A DNA stretch of 6,802 nt from Bacteroidales bacterium (GTDB taxonomy: Bacteria; Bacteroidota; Bacteroidia; Bacteroidales; P3): the NCBI GenBank assembly GCA_900769785.1, contig CAAGHV010000168.1:1-6802 (forward strand). The letters run 5' to 3'. Positions 6,439-6,802 of the stretch are shown here, one piece after another (position 1 is the first letter of the stretch; each line of letters starts with the position of its first letter). Below the pieces are notes generated by a model. It was not told the DNA's origin. It was given only the letters and a program-made list of their open reading frames with translations, and ran no database searches. Made by a program: the position numbers and the translations under genes.

Positions 6439-6495
6439 AACTCCTATACTTTTGACCCGTAGCCCACAGGGTTGCGGGTCAAAAGTATAGGAGTT
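6439..6495 (+). repeat. 57-nt hairpin with perfect 21-bp arms
   Basis: Arm 6439-6459 (AACTCCTATACTTTTGACCC plus G) is the exact reverse complement of 6475-6495. In a + strand RNA the pairing continues inward: U6460-G6474 wobble, A6461-U6473, G6462-U6472 wobble, then CCC (6463-6465) with GGG (6469-6471), closing on a 3-nt ACA loop, 27 pairs in all. On the - strand the two wobbles become A-C mismatches. No T-run follows, so it is not a standard intrinsic terminator. Confidence 0.9.
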
Positions 6496-6563
6496 GATAA
6501 AAATAGGAGTCAAATATTTCGATAATAACTTGCATATCTCAAGAAATTTTCCGTATTTTGTAT

Positions 6564-6650
6564 AAAAGTTTTGTATCATATCAATTATAGGTATTTAATT
6601 GATTTTTACTACAAAAAAAATACGAAAAATAATTGATATACATAACTTTT
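6564..6650. repeat. AT-rich imperfect inverted repeat
   Basis: The left part (6564-6587, AAAAGTT then ATATCAATTA) pairs with the right part (6630-6650, TAATTGATAT then AACTTTT), with a few unpaired bases between the blocks. An alternative local hairpin uses ATCAATTA (6580-6587) with TAATTGAT (6596-6603). Since the DNA here is very AT-rich, some of this symmetry may be by chance. Confidence 0.5.
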
Positions 6651-6693
6651 CTATAGAAAATTTGGTGATTTTATTCAACCAACGGGTATATCA

Positions 6694-6802
6694 TAATTAT
6701 TATACAATACGTTAGATCTTGATTTTTCTAATGACGGTCATTAGAAATTATCTGCCATAAAGTATTGTATATGTATTGCTTATATCAGTTATACTATTCT
6801 AA
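6694..6802 (+). repeat. Direct repeat, copy 2, cut by contig end
   Basis: A second copy of 6241-6350, about 95% identical, ending at the last base of the sequence. It keeps the middle arms TATACAATAC and GTATTGTATA, and here the inner palindrome is perfect: 6725-6735 pairs with 6737-6747 around G6736. Its left flank differs from that of copy 1. Copy 1 continues into the outer right arm beyond the matching point, and whether copy 2 does too is unknown. Confidence 0.93.

Larger units (their letters stand above)
6157..6802. other. Gene-free, repeat-dense right end
   Basis: Both strands of these 646 bp lack a reading frame with any recognisable protein. The space is filled by a concentric foldback (6187-6369), a long hairpin (6439-6495), an AT-rich inverted repeat (6564-6650) and a second copy of the foldback core (from about 6694). 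TAGGAGT occurs three times, near 6207, 6488 and 6504. No clear T-tailed terminator for the ribD transcript is seen, although the foldback begins 30 bp after the yigZ stop and could end or protect that message. Confidence 0.7.

Noticed and set aside
6241..6802. CRISPR array
   Set aside because: There are only two 110-bp copies 453 bp apart, with internal palindromes and no regular spacers.

Overview
The window looks like one end-to-end draft contig from a Bacteroidales-type member of the Bacteroidota. Four things point this way. No start codon has a Shine-Dalgarno sequence; A/T-rich tracts precede them instead. Promoters have the TTTG / TAnnTTTG form. The coding sequence is AT-rich and mostly uses ATA for Ile. 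The gene families are also typical: a SPOR-like amidase tail beside an MCE protein, a GldA-type ATPase, tryptophanase, and ribD followed by yigZ. I cannot name a genus. The first ten bases match the 3' end of an Illumina adapter, and the last bases lie inside a second copy of a repeat, so both ends look like assembly edges.

Left third (about 11-2529, + strand): an envelope cluster. It holds the C-terminal part of a probable N-acetylmuramoyl-L-alanine amidase, a membrane-anchored MlaD/MCE-domain protein, and, 13 bp later, a GldA-type ABC ATPase. A nested hairpin follows the ATPase. No permease gene is present, so the ATPase partner must be encoded elsewhere.

Middle (2530-4489): a complete tryptophanase gene (tnaA) on the - strand, convergent with the envelope cluster, with a strong intrinsic terminator just past its stop. 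It makes indole, pyruvate and ammonia from tryptophan. Its probable promoter lies about 245 nt upstream of the start codon. The leader contains a 26-codon reading frame that begins almost at the predicted transcription start. The tnaA codon choice (ATC for Ile) differs clearly from its neighbours and suggests high expression.

Right-centre (4490-6156, + strand): ribD (riboflavin deaminase/reductase), overlapped by 28 bp by a YigZ/IMPACT-family gene. The ribD promoter puts the transcript start within a few bases of the ATG, so this message is probably leaderless. The ribD and tnaA promoters are divergent and about 25 bp apart.

Right end (6157-6802): 646 bp with no credible gene but much secondary structure. 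It contains a 183-bp concentric foldback, a perfect 21-bp inverted repeat that extends to a 57-nt hairpin, a long AT-rich inverted repeat, and a second, truncated copy of the foldback core running into the contig end. This is the least explained part of the window and resembles a small non-autonomous or palindromic repeat family.
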